A stretch of 64,000 nt of DNA from Pseudisothecium myosuroides (GCA_951799445.1 OX637290.1:29382987-29446986), one strand, 5' to 3'; positions 12,088 through 23,376 are shown, counted from the first letter of the stretch. The notes: generated by a model from the sequence alone, not told the origin. Made by a program: numbers and translations.

Positions 12088-12826
12088 TTAATGGTCTTTG
12101 ATAATGCCAGACTTTGGAGAAACGCACAGGCACAGCTGCTGTATCCTCGATTACAACAAGTATCAGCCTACCAAATATAAATTTATGCGAAGTCCTCACC
12201 GAGTTGGTGCCAGTAACTACTGAATCCATGTACGTCAAGATCGCAGAAACAACAAGATTAGAAAAGAAAGACCGACGCTGAGCAATTAATGACCTAGCTC
12301 TCAGCTTGCCAAGCTCAGTTCCTTTACATAAGTAGTCCATATCTTAATTACGTACCTCACTGTTTTCATGAAGTTGTTCTCCATCACATCATCTCTCAGC
12401 AAGCTTTGGAATACAACACTTCCAGAATACAATTTTCTGTACAAGAGATTGGATGGTTGTAGCAAAGTGAGCTAGTTGCGTTTATTCGAGAGTGCAATTT
12501 GAAAAGGAGAAATTAGACTCCAGAGAGAAGCTTGACGGGAGCAAGATGACGCTCACGCGGTTAGGAGCATGAAGTAGAAGCGGGGTCACAACACCATCGA
12601 CTCCATGTTTGCCTCGAGGTATGCGCAGTGCGAGCTTCCCAAGTGACTTTGCGGAGACGACTTTCTCATCTTCTGAGACAATTCAATTCTTAGCATATAG
12701 GCATTGACCATCTCGTGCTTTCAACGATTATGTCTCGCATTTCGGAAAAACAGGAGGAAAAGCAATCTCGTTCTAGCAATGGTACCTTAGTTTGTTTCAT
12801 GTATAAGTTAGCCGGGCTCCGTCTAT

Positions 12827-13714
12827 CACAAGGAACATTTTTTGAATTCCCTGCAGGTATTGTACTGAAAATCCCCTCCAAGGAAACATAAAAATGTAGC
12901 AAATTGATGTTCACAGGGAATGTGGCCTTCACAGGGAAATGTGAGACAGGGAATTTCATTAATTTTATGAGGGGAAAATCTGTGCATTTTTCACTGTTAT
13001 TAGAAGATGTCCCCACCTCCAAATCAACACAATTTTTGAAATTCAATATTCTAGAATGTAGATTTATGCCTCTAAAATCTAATGTCAACATAGATTTTAG
13101 TGCACAAAATCAATACTATTTGTAGATTTTGGAGTCTCAAATCTAACTAATATGTAGATTTTTAATTTCAATCTCATCGATTTGTACATTTCAGAATTTC
13201 TAATCTAGATCCTTTCTAGATTTCAAGAGTTCAAAATATTAGTAATATGTAGATTTCATTTGTTTGAACATTTTGAAATTTCATAAATTATATAATAAAT
13301 TTCTTAGATTTCTAAAGTGTACAAACTTGAAAAATGCTAAATTCTATGAATAAAATTCATCGTAGAGAAGATTGACAACTTACAAGTCTTATGTGTCCAA
13401 CCTCACGGTACCCTTGACAATCGATATGGGACAATTGCATCTTGTAAAATCTACCAAATATTTGGTGAAAACAACATTGAAATGTAAAATGTGTGCAAAG
13501 TCTACCAATTTGGATTGCACACCGGGGATTTGGAGAGAATTTATGAAAATCCCTATAAAGAAAACCCAGAATTTTCTTGTGCATAGGAATTCTTTGAAGA
13601 TCCCTCCAAGATGACATTAGAACATAGGGAAACACATAAATTGACAAAAACTAGCAGGGAAAAAATACAAAAACTCCAAACCAGTCACAGGGAATTCTAG
13701 AAAAGTTTGCTGTA
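12827..13714. mobile_element. 888 bp insertion with imperfect inverted ends, absent from unit 3
   Basis: Unit 3 (near 56727) runs uninterrupted from GCTCTGTC into ATCTCTGCTGAG. Here that site is split, with TAT at 12824-12826 and again at 13715-13717. The ends CACAAGGAACATTTTTTG... and ...TAGAAAAGTTTGCTGTA each lead to an inverted GAATTCCCTG motif. The interior repeats CAGGGAA motifs. The frames at 12690-13091 and 13357-13614 lie wholly or partly inside and are not genes. TA or TAT target duplication; superfamily uncertain. Confidence 0.65.
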
Positions 13715-13749
13715 TATCTCTGCTGAGCCGGAGATATCGAATACAGCTA

Positions 13750-13937
13750 CACTGAATAGGGGTATTAAAGGGACCCATACTAATTAATCGACATTTTACA
13801 CTAAACAAATATCTACCTTTGTTGTACATCAATAGTTATTGAAGTGTTTGAAGGTTGTACATCATATTTCAAACATCTACAGTTTTCCTTGAAAGGTCCC
13901 TTTAATTTTTTGGTCCCCTTAATACCCCTATTCAATG
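13750..13937. mobile_element. 188 bp TA-target MITE (Tc1/mariner-type)
   Basis: Inverted termini are CACTGAATAGGGGTATTAA on the left and TTAATACCCCTATTCAATG on the right, flanked by TA at 13748-13749 and 13938-13939. The paralogous site in unit 3 near 56761 reads CAGCTAGCTAGCC with a single TA, an exact empty site. A TA target duplication is the signature of Tc1/mariner elements. Confidence 0.9.
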
Positions 13938-14182
13938 TAGCTAGCCCCAGACACATGATCTAGAAAGTGTAGATATCTACACTACCGTGTGTAGAACCAA
14001 TAAATTTGTGGGACCAATAAATCCGTTGTCACGAATCAACGAAAGCTCTTCAGTTAATGGCTTCCAGATTTGCTCTTCAGCACGATTTTCCACCAGGAGA
14101 TAGACAGCTTATAGAATCGCGAGTAGGCAAGAAGTTTCCTCCTCCTAGTGTGCCAATCTTCAGATTCGATCGATCGAGGACG
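13938..14182 (+). promoter_or_regulatory. 5' flank and leader of LecRK copy 1
   Basis: It contains an 18-base palindrome AGTGTAGATATCTACACT at 13966-13983 and two ACCAATAAAT motifs (13995-14004 and 14012-14021), all shared with copy 3. An in-frame ATG at 14057 would add 42 residues, but in copy 3 the equivalent codon is ACG and an in-frame stop follows. The start used by all three copies is therefore at 14183. Confidence 0.45.
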
Positions 14183-16482
14183 ATGGGGTTGTATGATCAC
14201 CAGACAACTGCTCTCGTAATCCTAACATTGTGCATGACCCATGGCAGTTACATACTTGTGCAAGCTCAAAACACCAGCTTTAGCTACCTCCCCTTCAGCT
14301 CCCCCGACAATTTCTCAATGGTGGACGACGTTCAATACTACGGAGTCAAAACCTCATTTCTTTTGAACACGGGAGGATACTCGCTGGGAATTGACAGTTG
14401 CGGGAGGTTGTACTACGAACACATAGTGAGGATGAAGGATGCCGCATCTGGAGCAGTGGCTTCTTTCAGCACTAGCTTCACATTCTCCATCACAGGTTTA
14501 AACTTTTCCACTAGTGACTATGGGCCTATTCATGGAGATTGAATGGCATTTACATTCAGTAGGAACAACAGCAGAGTGGTGGGGGACGTAGACGGGGGCG
14601 GATGGTTATGCCTCGGGAAAGGGGAGAGCAATCCTCAGTTCTTTGTCGTAGAGTTCGACACCTATCAAAACCCCGAGTACAATGACTCTAGTGACAACCA
14701 TATCGGGGTCAACGTTAACAGCCTGAACTCAACGTGGTCGCACAATCTTTGTGGAGGCACGCTAATCAATTGCACATATCTTGTCAACGGTGGCTCCTTC
14801 ACTGCGTGGATCGATTATGATAGTCCGTCCCAGAAGCTTGACGTGTATTTTGCTCGTGGCTCCCTGATTCACTACTTTCCCAAACCGCCTAAGCCTGTCA
14901 TCCAGGCAAAAGTACACTTAGCCGACCTTTGCGATGACTACATGTACGTTGGCTTCAGCGGAAGTGTCGGAGGCTATGACGAGGTTCACCACATTGAAGC
15001 TTGGCAGTTTGTGTCCTTTGGACTGCCTGATGTGACAAACTCCGGTACCAGCTCCACAAGGGGAAGAAATGCCGGTATCATTGCGGGGGTCTGTGCTGGA
15101 GTTGGTGCACTGTTGCTTGCAGGGATAGTAATTGCAAAGCGCCGGAGGAGAGCATCTCTCACCAAGCAAGGTACCAAGTTTAATCTTGTCGACAAAAACC
15201 TTGTGCCGCGTGCTTTTACGTATAAAGAGCTCAGAAAGGCGACCAAGAACTTCAGCAGAACTGAAATGCTTGGAAGCGGCGGATTTGGAGCGGTGTACAA
15301 AGGGGTTCTCCCTTCCGGTGCCCTGGTAGCAGTGAAACGGATGCGACATGAGAGCAAGCAAGGAGAGGAGGGTTTCCAAGCAGAAGCCGCCAGTCTCAGC
15401 CAGATTCGGCACAGGAATTTGGTACAGCTGCGAGGATGGTGCCACGAGGAGGAGCAGCTGATGCTTGTGTATGACTTCATGTGCAACGGCGGCTTGGATG
15501 AGTGGCTCTTCCAATTTCCGGAACGAAATGAGAAGGCTCGGTCATTGCAATTGCACTTGGCGGAGTCCCTTCCTCTCTTACTGCGCCACTCCATTCTCAT
15601 TCTCAGTGGGGTCGCCGCAGCGCTAGCATACTTGCACGAGGAATGCAAGCAATGCGTGCTGCATCGGGACATCAAGTCCAGCAACGTCTTGTTGGATGAA
15701 GACTTGAATGCGTACTTGGGAGATTTTGGACTTGCCCGTCTCATTGACCACCAAAAGATGGAGAAGACGACCATGATGGCCGGAACTTTGGGCTACATGG
15801 CCCCGGAGATGCCAGTCACAGGGAAAGCCACCAAGGAATCGGACGTGTACAGCTTCGGCATCCTGATGCTCGAAGTGATGTGTGGGATGCGGCCGCTTGC
15901 CATTGAGAGAGGGGACGGCGCATTAGTGGACAGGATATGGCATGCACATGAAACGGGTAATATTCATCTGTTGGCAGATTCAAAACTTGGGACATTCCAC
16001 CTCCGGATGCAGATCCATATGGTTTAGTCGACATGCAAGAGGTGTCAGGCTTGTTGCTCTCAGAGGAAATTTATGATTTGAACCCCTCGGCAAGGTACAC
16101 TTCCAATGCGGCAATGGAAGACCAGAAGATGGTGACGAATCTGCTTCACTTGGGTCTTCTGTGCTGTCACCCTAATCCCGAAGATCGACCATCCATGCGA
16201 CTCGTGTCCCAGTGGCTGCAGGCTTCCGAGAATATGGAATTGTCTCTGCCGCCTTTGCCAAGATGTAAGCCGCATGCGCGGTATTCCCGGCCTGCATTCT
16301 CTCACATGGCAATGATACGTTCGGCTTTAACGTCTTTGACTTCTGACAATGTCCAGGTTGCTGGGCAAGGATCATCCCCATCTACTCTGCCTACCTCCGA
16401 TGCTTCGGTCGGGGAGCAAGCGAGTATCCAGGCGTCCGTCGCCACAATCTCTTCATCACATTGGGTTTATTCTGGTCGCTAA
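14183..16482 (+). pseudogene. L-type lectin receptor kinase, copy 1, broken
   Basis: This is a paralogue of the intact gene at 26815 over its whole length: secretion signal, legume-lectin domain, membrane segment near 15080-15140, kinase with HRDIKSSN, DFG and APE, and the shared C-terminus SSHWVYSGR. Two lesions break it. A TGA at 14540-14542 replaces the Gly codon after the conserved lectin Asp (HGD then stop, where the other copies read ADG or HGDG). A 1-base deletion near 15994 shifts the frame, giving a stop at 16025, while the original tail stays open up to 16482. Small in-frame changes are a duplicated 6-base unit near 15598 (ILIL) and a 12-base deletion near 15900. The Ca-site residues of the lectin (E, D, Y, N, D, H) are still present. 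Both reading frames flanking the lesions remain long, so decay is recent, or the lesions are sequencing errors. A lectin fragment or a kinase-only protein from 14543 on is conceivable but unlikely. Confidence 0.9.
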
Positions 16483-17463
16483 GCACAATTAATCCAGTGA
16501 TGAATTCAATCTGTGTTGCTGTACCTTGTTGAGTTTAACTTAGTCGATTGCATACGCATTTGACTGAAAGCTTGTGAGGATATTTTGAAATGATGACCTT
16601 TTGTGCCTCAAAAAAGATGAGAGTTGAGAATGCTCATCTAAACTTTGACAACTTTTTAAGCATTTTTCAATTTATGGTGAAGTTGGCAATGCATAGTGGT
16701 CACTGATATGAGAGTAATGTTTGTAAGAAAAACAAAAAAGAGACACTTGTCTTCTCCTTGAGTTCCTTAGACTGCCTTTTTCAAGGAAAATCTAACCTTT
16801 GTAAGATGGGCAATAATTGCATTGGTTGGTTGACTTTTCAGTCCAAGTCTAAATCGAACCTCCCAAAATGAGTTGTGAACTACCTTCATACCATTCAATT
16901 TTAAAAATTCCACAGAGTAGAGTTTAACCCTTAAACAATTATGTTGCTGCTATATTTTGGCCAATGAATGATGAAGAATCCCTCCGTATAGGTCAAAATT
17001 GCAACTATTCATCCTTGGACTTTTGTGTGAAAAGGGGAGGTCTTGTACAATAGTTTGACTTCCAATGAGTACTTTTGGATTTTTTAAAGTAGATGATGTA
17101 CGATCTCACAACTGAAGGGATGATTTCCACGGGCACTAGTCCGTCCTTCAAGGGATAACTTAGAATTTGGTGAAACTACTATCATTAGATTCATAACGCG
17201 AACTATTTTCTAGAATAATTTTTTTTTGAAAAACAATTGAAAATTGAAAATGAGAAGAAAATTTCAAATTTCAAAATTTTTTAGTCTCCAATACAACACA
17301 CAAAACGCAACAAATAGTACAAGTGTTTCTTGCTATCAACCAAATATATACATGCCACACAAATATGATGTGAATGTAAAATCATGCACTCATCATAGGT
17401 GACAACAAAGAAAAAGAGTCTACTTCAACCAAAACAACACAAATTTGTGCACCCTAAACTTAA
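16483..17463. other. 3' flank of LecRK copy 1 and intergenic AT-rich DNA
   Basis: The first 90 bases match the 3' flank of copy 3 (59320 onward); similarity is lost near 16575. A segment around 17000-17060 is an inverted relative of the block at 6520. No gene is supported. Confidence 0.5.
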
Positions 17464-17580
17464 GAGCAACCCTATAGCAACACGCTAAAGCAAATCAGTG
17501 GAGGATATTCTTTATTATTAGAAGATCAATGATGCAGAACCTTTAGAGGTCAATTGTGGCGTGCTATTGTAGCGTTGTTC
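17464..17580. mobile_element. 117 bp PIF/Harbinger-type MITE
   Basis: The termini GAGCAACCCTATAGCAACA and GCTATTGTAGCGTTGTTC are inverted repeats flanked by TAA at 17461-17463 and 17581-17583. It is related to 8163-8293. The open frame at 17556-17780 starts inside it and is not a gene. Confidence 0.75.
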
Positions 17581-17899
17581 TAAGACCATCTCCACCAATC
17601 AGGCGCCAAATTGACACACCACACTGTCTTTGGAGTGTTACTTTTTTGAGAATGGCTAGACTAAGTTTTTTGCCTCCACCACCAGGCATTCCACAATGGC
17701 TAGCCACTCGGCAAAACCCAATTCTCAAGCCGCACAAGAAAATTACATGCGGTTCAATATTATATGCTAAGGCATTCTAGTGCATCTATATATTTTGGGA
17801 TTGGTCACTTTACAACGTAGAGCTTTGACTAACTTATGGCTTATTCAATGCAAATCTATGTGCAACCGAACTCTTCCATCAACTACAAGTCCAAATTAG

Positions 17900-18137
17900 A
17901 ACTGCCCAAAATTTGAATGCCCCCCCAAAACATTTTTTTTCAACTTCAAACACTATAATCTCACAATTTGTGTGGTCAAAACCTCCCATCTTTTTCTACA
18001 ATATAATGAAGTAGTCTACCACTAGATCTTACAATTAGATGCAACAAGATTGTGTTTGTCACTTTGGGAGGTCTTTGCCATCAAAACGGCCCATTTTGAG
18101 TGTTTTTTGGTGAAACATACTCAAAAAACTTTAGGGG
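17900..18137. mobile_element. Fragment of a piggyBac-like MITE, family C (right end)
   Basis: This is an inverted match to 37060-37290, including a poly-C/poly-G block and the order of ATAATCTCACAATTTGTG, AGATCTTACAATTAGATGCA and CCATTTTGAGTGTTTTTTGG. It ends ACTTTAGGGG, like the other TTAA-type ends, but the flanking TTAA is not preserved (ATAT). Confidence 0.5.
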
Positions 18138-18410
18138 ATATATTGTTCAACTTAACATATTAAATAACCTCTCTACCATTGAAATGCAATTTGAAGAGGC
18201 CGTGCAATAGAGACTTAGAATGTCAATTTGAAATGGAAGGAAAAATTTGATTGTAATAATTAGACAATTATGGATATTCTTAAACAAAACAAGTGAAAGC
18301 TATTGCTTATCCACTATAATTCCTTTGCATTCTGAGCCCAAAAAATGCATAAAATGGTCACTTTTGTATCAAGATTTTTCTATAGAAAAAAGTATCTCTC
18401 TGTTATTTAA

Positions 18411-19292
18411 TTTCTAAAGTCTCCAAGTATCCTCAAGGACAAAATAAATTTTGGATAGGGTCATGTGACTTCAATTTTTGACGTCATTTAATTTTTTTTT
18501 TTTATGAAAATAGAAAAACACAATAGATTTCTAAGAGAATAATTTTTATTTCAATCAGTGCCTAGGAGCAAAATTTATGCCACCCTAAGTTCAAAATGGT
18601 GTTCTCTGGGCAATACAAAATCAATTACAAAATGTAAAAAAAAAAATTTAACTTCTCATAGAAAATATTTTTGTCTTTATAAAAAGATTTTATTAATTTT
18701 ATTTGGGCTAAAGATGAAAAAGTTATGGAAGGTCTTATTTTGGGGGCAATCTAAGCATCTTCTTCAAAAAGTAACTTATTTTATTCATATTCAAACTCAA
18801 TTTTCACAATTTAAAAAAAAGTTCCACGTGGTTTAGCTTGATTGCTAACAATCTCACTATTGAAATTGTTGATTTTCAATTCCGTCTTAGAGCTATTAAC
18901 AATTTGTTTTTTTCTTCTATCTTCAATTGTACCTACTTTTACTTATTAATTTTTTAAAGAATGAAAACTAAGTTTTTTTAGGGGGGGTTTCTCCAATCTC
19001 TTAGCTCAATTCTTCAACATAGAAAATTAGTAGCACAAAATTTTTAAATTAAGAGAATGCATATCTTATAATCTAGTCATGTACTACAGGTGCACAAAAC
19101 ATGTTTATTGCAATTTAATTGCAAATATCTTGCAATCGTCACTATCAAAGGTTTTGAAATTTCTTCCACACATTCTTATACTAGTCTTGTCTGGTATCCT
19201 GCTATTAGATATGGAAAAAATTGTTATACTTGTTTTTGCTTTGCAATTAAAATGGCAATTTTGACTAGTTTTTGGCTTTGGGACTGTAGGGA
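18411..19292. mobile_element. piggyBac-like MITE, family B, 882 bp
   Basis: TTAA at 18407-18410 and 19293-19296 flank ends TTTCTAAAGTCTCC and GGGACTGTAGGGA. The interior matches 6878-7813 and 38684 onward (AAGGACAAAAT...GGATAGGGT and CAATCTCACTATTG). The short frames 18558-18836 and 19079-19296 lie inside and are noncoding. Confidence 0.65.
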
Positions 19293-19334
19293 TTAAACAA
19301 ATTGAAGAGTGGTTACAATTTTAAGAGTCACATG

Positions 19335-19699
19335 TAAGGTGGAAGTACCCATTTCCGATATCCTCCCATGCTAGTTATATAGGGTGACCTATTGTCAACA
19401 ATATAAAGTTGAATGCTTAGTTGATTGAAATAGATTCTCTGTTTGTACCTTCCTTGCTTAGGAAGAAATGCCGAAGCTAAACGTAATAGGTGAGTCTATG
19501 AAACCATAATGGGTCCAAATGAAAAATTCACATTTATTATATTGAATAAAATATTCATTCTTGGAAAAAAAGATGTATTTTTTTTTTTCATTCTTCCTCA
19601 TCCTTATGTTTGCACACATTGAGCTCAATTTCTCAACAAATTTCCCATATTGTATAGGCTGAAATGCTCAAGTTATAAGAAATAGGTACTTTCACCTTA
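19335..19699. mobile_element. MITE, inverted relative of 9699-10088
   Basis: The termini TAAGGTGGAAGTACCCATTT and GGTACTTTCACCTTA are inverted repeats. The interior is the reverse complement of 9740-10070 (for example AATGGGTCCAAATGAAAAAT against its complement). Confidence 0.65.
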
Positions 19700-20657
19700 G
19701 CTGTGGTTCTCATGGCGCAATGACTACAATCCAACGTGTGTGTTTTGGATTAGTACTTGCCACAAGCCTTGACAGCACTGGCGCAATTGTGGAGGGACTT
19801 GAGTTCAAACCTCAAACCTGTCAGAGTTGGCAAACTTTTGCCCCCCCCTCAAAAAAACAAAAACTGCTGCAATTCCATGGTCGTTGTGCTGAGTCATTGA
19901 TGTATAACTGAATTTCATGGCAGCTCTAATAGTGTTTTTTGGAGGGTTTCAAAATATTTTTAAAAAAAAAAGCCGGAGTTTATTCCAGAAATTAGTACCA
20001 GAGCTCAAATAGTTTCACAGTCTTCAAGATTTTGCAATGATATCTATGACAATGTTCTCACGGCCATCATAAACTAATTGTGCTCTTTTAGTTCACACTA
20101 AGCGCCCACGAGTCCAACGTTTTGGATGATGAACAAAATACTTTAGGAGTGCATTTTGTCCAAATAGTTTCCCATTCATTCAGTCATAATGCTTGGATTA
20201 AATTTTTTTTTTAAACCCTTTAGATTGTGGACAATTTGATGAAATTCTAGTAAATCTCTCATATTCAAAATTGCAAATTGTGTCACAATTGCTTCCCTCA
20301 CGTTTTCATTCACACAATTTCCCATCCAATTGCTGCAAAACACAACCCTAGATTTATGTGTCTAAACTCTGATGAGCTGTTTTATTCGGATTTTCAAGGC
20401 TGTGAAGTGGAGCTTTTCGAACACTCACACTCATTCATTGCAGAGCTCATACTGTCTGTAGAATATAATGCGTTGTAACTTTTGCATAATATCAGGACCT
20501 ATCTATCATACTGACGATTGGATTCCTGGAAGCCTCACACGTAACTGAAATGAAATGGGTCCCAAGCTTTCTGATCTAAGATAAGTCATCAATCAAATGG
20601 GGCACAAGTACGTTCAAAGAAAATTGTGCCAACAGTTCAAGTTGGTGGTAATTGATG
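19700..20657. other. Intergenic AT-rich stretch
   Basis: Only short unsupported frames occur (19720-19911, 20278-20478). No recognisable domains or paired ends were found. Confidence 0.4.
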
Positions 20658-20976
20658 TACGGTAGGAGGCTCAAACTCCGACCGGGCATTTTCAACCGAA
20701 CATGACACAAAGGTACATTTTGCTTTCTTCAATTAATCAAAATGAACAAATGATGTACATTCTAGGAGGTGGTCGCTTTTAGAGTCCTATGGCATTTCAA
20801 CTTCAAAATTTCATAACTAATTCCACAAAGCTCCAAAAAATATGACACAACTTGGGTTAGATGCCATTTCCTCTTGTCTTTCAAGGAAAATTCACTGAAA
20901 AATACTTCAAGGTGTTTTACCTGCCCAAAATTCAGTTTCAGCGCTTAGAAGGTCGCTCTATGGACCTCCTACCTTA
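20658..20976. mobile_element. 319 bp MITE with (T)ACGGTAGGAGG termini
   Basis: GGTAGGAGGCTC on the left pairs with GACCTCCTACCTTA on the right. The interior shares GGTCGCTTTTAGAG and CATAACTAATTCC blocks with the element at 23072. No coding capacity. Confidence 0.6.
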
Positions 20977-21115
20977 TGACCTTACAAGTGAACCCACTTG
21001 TTGCTCATTTGATGTAGGGCTACCATAACCTCAATGGAGCCCATTTCTATACAGTACCCACCAAGTCACCAACAAGTTTACGTTCAAAGCATTCAATTTA
21101 CAAAAACAAAGCATA

Positions 21116-21534
21116 TAAGGTAGGAGGCTTGAAAACTGCTCATTTAAGGGTTGGTCCATCTTTTTCATGTGTTTTCCTTAGATGGGAATGTTTCAGCTCA
21201 TTATTCAGACAAAGAAAAACAGATGCAAAATGTAACACAAGTGGTTTCATATTTTTTGAAGCATTATTGAAGTACTTATAAATTTTCAAACAAGTTGTGT
21301 TGTAGGCACCTATTTATGACCCTAGGTCTTCCATAAACTGTTCACTTGCAACTTGTAGAGAGACATGGGGAAAGAAAGGAAAATGATTGACTCTTGCAAT
21401 AAATATCTTTTTTTCCCTTGATCCGTTCAATAGCAATAGAGGTCAATTCAAGGACCACCTCAATCATATCCATTTTAGAGCTAATTATAGGGGCGGCTCT
21501 TAATGCCCAAGTGGTTTTCCAACCTCCTACCTTA
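21116..21534. mobile_element. 419 bp MITE with TAAGGTAGGAGG termini
   Basis: TAAGGTAGGAGGCTTG on the left pairs with CAACCTCCTACCTTA on the right. This is the same terminal family as 20658 and 23589 but with a different interior. The frame at 21342-21566 is incidental. Confidence 0.6.
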
Positions 21535-21691
21535 GCTCCAATTTCAAATTGCCACCACATGTTCAAAAATGATCCAAATCACAAACCGCAAAGTGCATTG
21601 GAAAGACAATCAAGTCTATTTAATTGATGCATTAAGAACTCACAAAGAATTGTGAAATTATATATGAATACAACATTTTATTACAAACTAT

Positions 21692-22310
21692 CTACCATCT
21701 AGTGCTACCACCATTAGCTTTGATTACGGCCTTCACACGGTAGGGCATGCTAGCAAGGAGAATTTCAATAATTACTACAGACACTCTTTCCCATGTCTTT
21801 TGAATGGTTCAGACTAATTTCTCTCTATTTTGGAGTAGCACCTCATTTTGGACGATATTTTTCACAATCTTCTATTAATTTTTGATGGGATTTAAGTCAT
21901 AAGAGTTTGCGGGCCATAAAAGCTTTCTCATGCCATGCGCTTGCCTCCAATCACTTGCCTCCTTGGTATGGTGCACCAAAGCGCCATCTTCCATGAGTAA
22001 AAGTGTCTCTGGGTGATTGTGGAGAAAGCAAAATCCACTCAATTGACTTTCATAGACTACATCAACAAAGTCTCCACCTCTCCATCTATCTAGTGGCAAT
22101 ATAACAAGAAGACACTCATTGACATTGGTGAACACACCATTGTACCCCATTCCATCATTGATGAATGACTGACCAAATTTAAGAGATGGTGATAAACAAT
22201 CCAAAGAGAAACATTTGTTTGACTTTCACCATCCCTTCATTTGCCTTGATCTTTTTCCACTTTTGGAATAACGATTCATTCTTCCATATCACATTCTTCC
22301 AATCATGTCT
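21692..22310 (-). pseudogene. Tc1/mariner-family transposase relic
   Basis: The minus-strand translation shows in order: DWKNVIWKNESLF (cf. the W-x-DES block, first Asp now Asn), a frame change, then MEDGALVHHTK (second catalytic Asp block), WPANSYDLNPIKN (the WPxxSPDLNPIE block) and, after two stops, SMPYRVKAVIKANGGSTRW directly before the terminator at 21692. The last block is the usual C-terminus of Tc1-type transposases. Counting from the Asp of MEDG, the DD34E glutamate position is Lys. With two catalytic positions replaced, at least one frameshift and several stops, it is certainly inactive. The central open part (21875-22204) encodes 109 residues. Tc1-type termini were not located. Confidence 0.85.
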
Positions 22311-23071
22311 AATCTTCATAGCTCTAGAGCACACCTTACACTACCATTGAAGTTGCTTATTATAATCAAGAACATCTACAATCTCAAACAATCTATCTCT
22401 ATCTCTAGAAGCGCACCTACTCACCAAAATATACACACATTCAATGTTTCTACAAGCTATGACATTGCTTGGCCCAAGCATGTTTTGCATTCAAAGGTTG
22501 TTGGAGCTCCATATATAAAGCTTTAATCGACAAAAGTATGAATTGTGTTGGAACAAGGAGTGTTGACGTTGCCTTCACAACATAGGAGCTGCAAACAAGT
22601 CTTGAACATCAATTAAATTGACAATTCAATTTTTTCCAAACAGGTGGCTTGAATAAGCATGTAGATGACACATAACATATATTTAACCGGTTCTTTAATA
22701 TACTATAGGTGGTAGTTTTATGAAGTTTGAAGATTTGAAGTGGGAGATAGGATCAATCAAAGTTGCACTTTGTTTTGAGTGGCATTCAAAGTTTGAAATT
22801 TTGATCATAAACTTGTTGATGGATACTATGTAGTATAAATGATAGTCACTCATTACTCATTGTCATTGTATAAAAGAGAGGCATGTTATTTTTCAGTAAA
22901 TGATGTTGCTCGTTTTGTTCCAAAGTCTACATGACAAACCTCAAAATTAAAATGACTACAAACTAAAATTCTCTCACTTGTTCAGGAGAATGGTGTCACT
23001 TTTAACCACTCACTGTAATGAAAAAAAAAAAAAAAGTTTTTGGGTGGCCAGAAGCAATGAGTTTGGTTACA
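22311..23071. other. Region upstream of the Tc1 relic; no supported gene
   Basis: It may contain the decayed N-terminal, DNA-binding part of the Tc1-type transposase, but stops in all frames prevent recognition. The plus frame at 22305-22526 is not supported. Confidence 0.4.
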
Positions 23072-23376
23072 TAAGGTAGTCTGCTCTTAAAGTGACCATT
23101 TAAGAGGTGTTTACCTTTTGAGGGAAGCTAAACTCCTTGAAACAATTTTCAGTAAATTCTTGTAGGAAGAAAAATGGACCTGGCATCTTATTTAAGTTGT
23201 TTCATATTTTTTGGACCTTTAAGGAATTAGTTACAAATTTTTGAAGTTGAAACGCAGTGGTCACTAAAAGCGACCACCTCTTGAAATGTCTACTGTTGAT
23301 GCATTGAAGAAAGCAAAACGTACATGTGTACCATGATCAGTTTTCGAAACCAGTCGCTTTGAGAACAGACAACCTA
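23072..23376. mobile_element. 305 bp MITE with TAAGGTAGTCTGCTC termini
   Basis: TAAGGTAGTCTGCTCTTAAAG on the left pairs with CTTTGAGAACAGACAACCTA on the right. The interior GCGACCACCTC block relates it to 20658-20976. Confidence 0.6.

Larger units (their letters stand above)
11269..14182. repeat. Upstream arm of LecRK unit 1, paralogous to 55454-57006
   Basis: CCCTGGCTCAATAACTTCAG at 11272 matches 55461. TAATGCCAGACTTTGGAGAA near 12098 matches 55566. AGCAATCTCGTTCTAGCAAT near 12762 matches 56673. The alignment continues to the start codon. Relative to unit 3 this arm carries three insertions (11352-12087, 12827-13714, 13750-13937), while unit 3 has extra sequence at roughly 55625-56110. Confidence 0.8.

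Noticed and set aside
14057..14182. Upstream in-frame ATG extending LecRK copy 1 by 42 residues
   Set aside because: In copy 3 the codon is ACG and is followed by an in-frame stop, and copy 2 has no equivalent; the signal peptide starts at the shared MGLYD.
14918..15774. Long minus-strand frames of 198 and 262 codons opposite LecRK copy 1 (and similar ones opposite copies 2 and 3)
   Set aside because: They are antisense shadows of the conserved kinase coding sequence; they carry no domain and exist because the sense strand is constrained.
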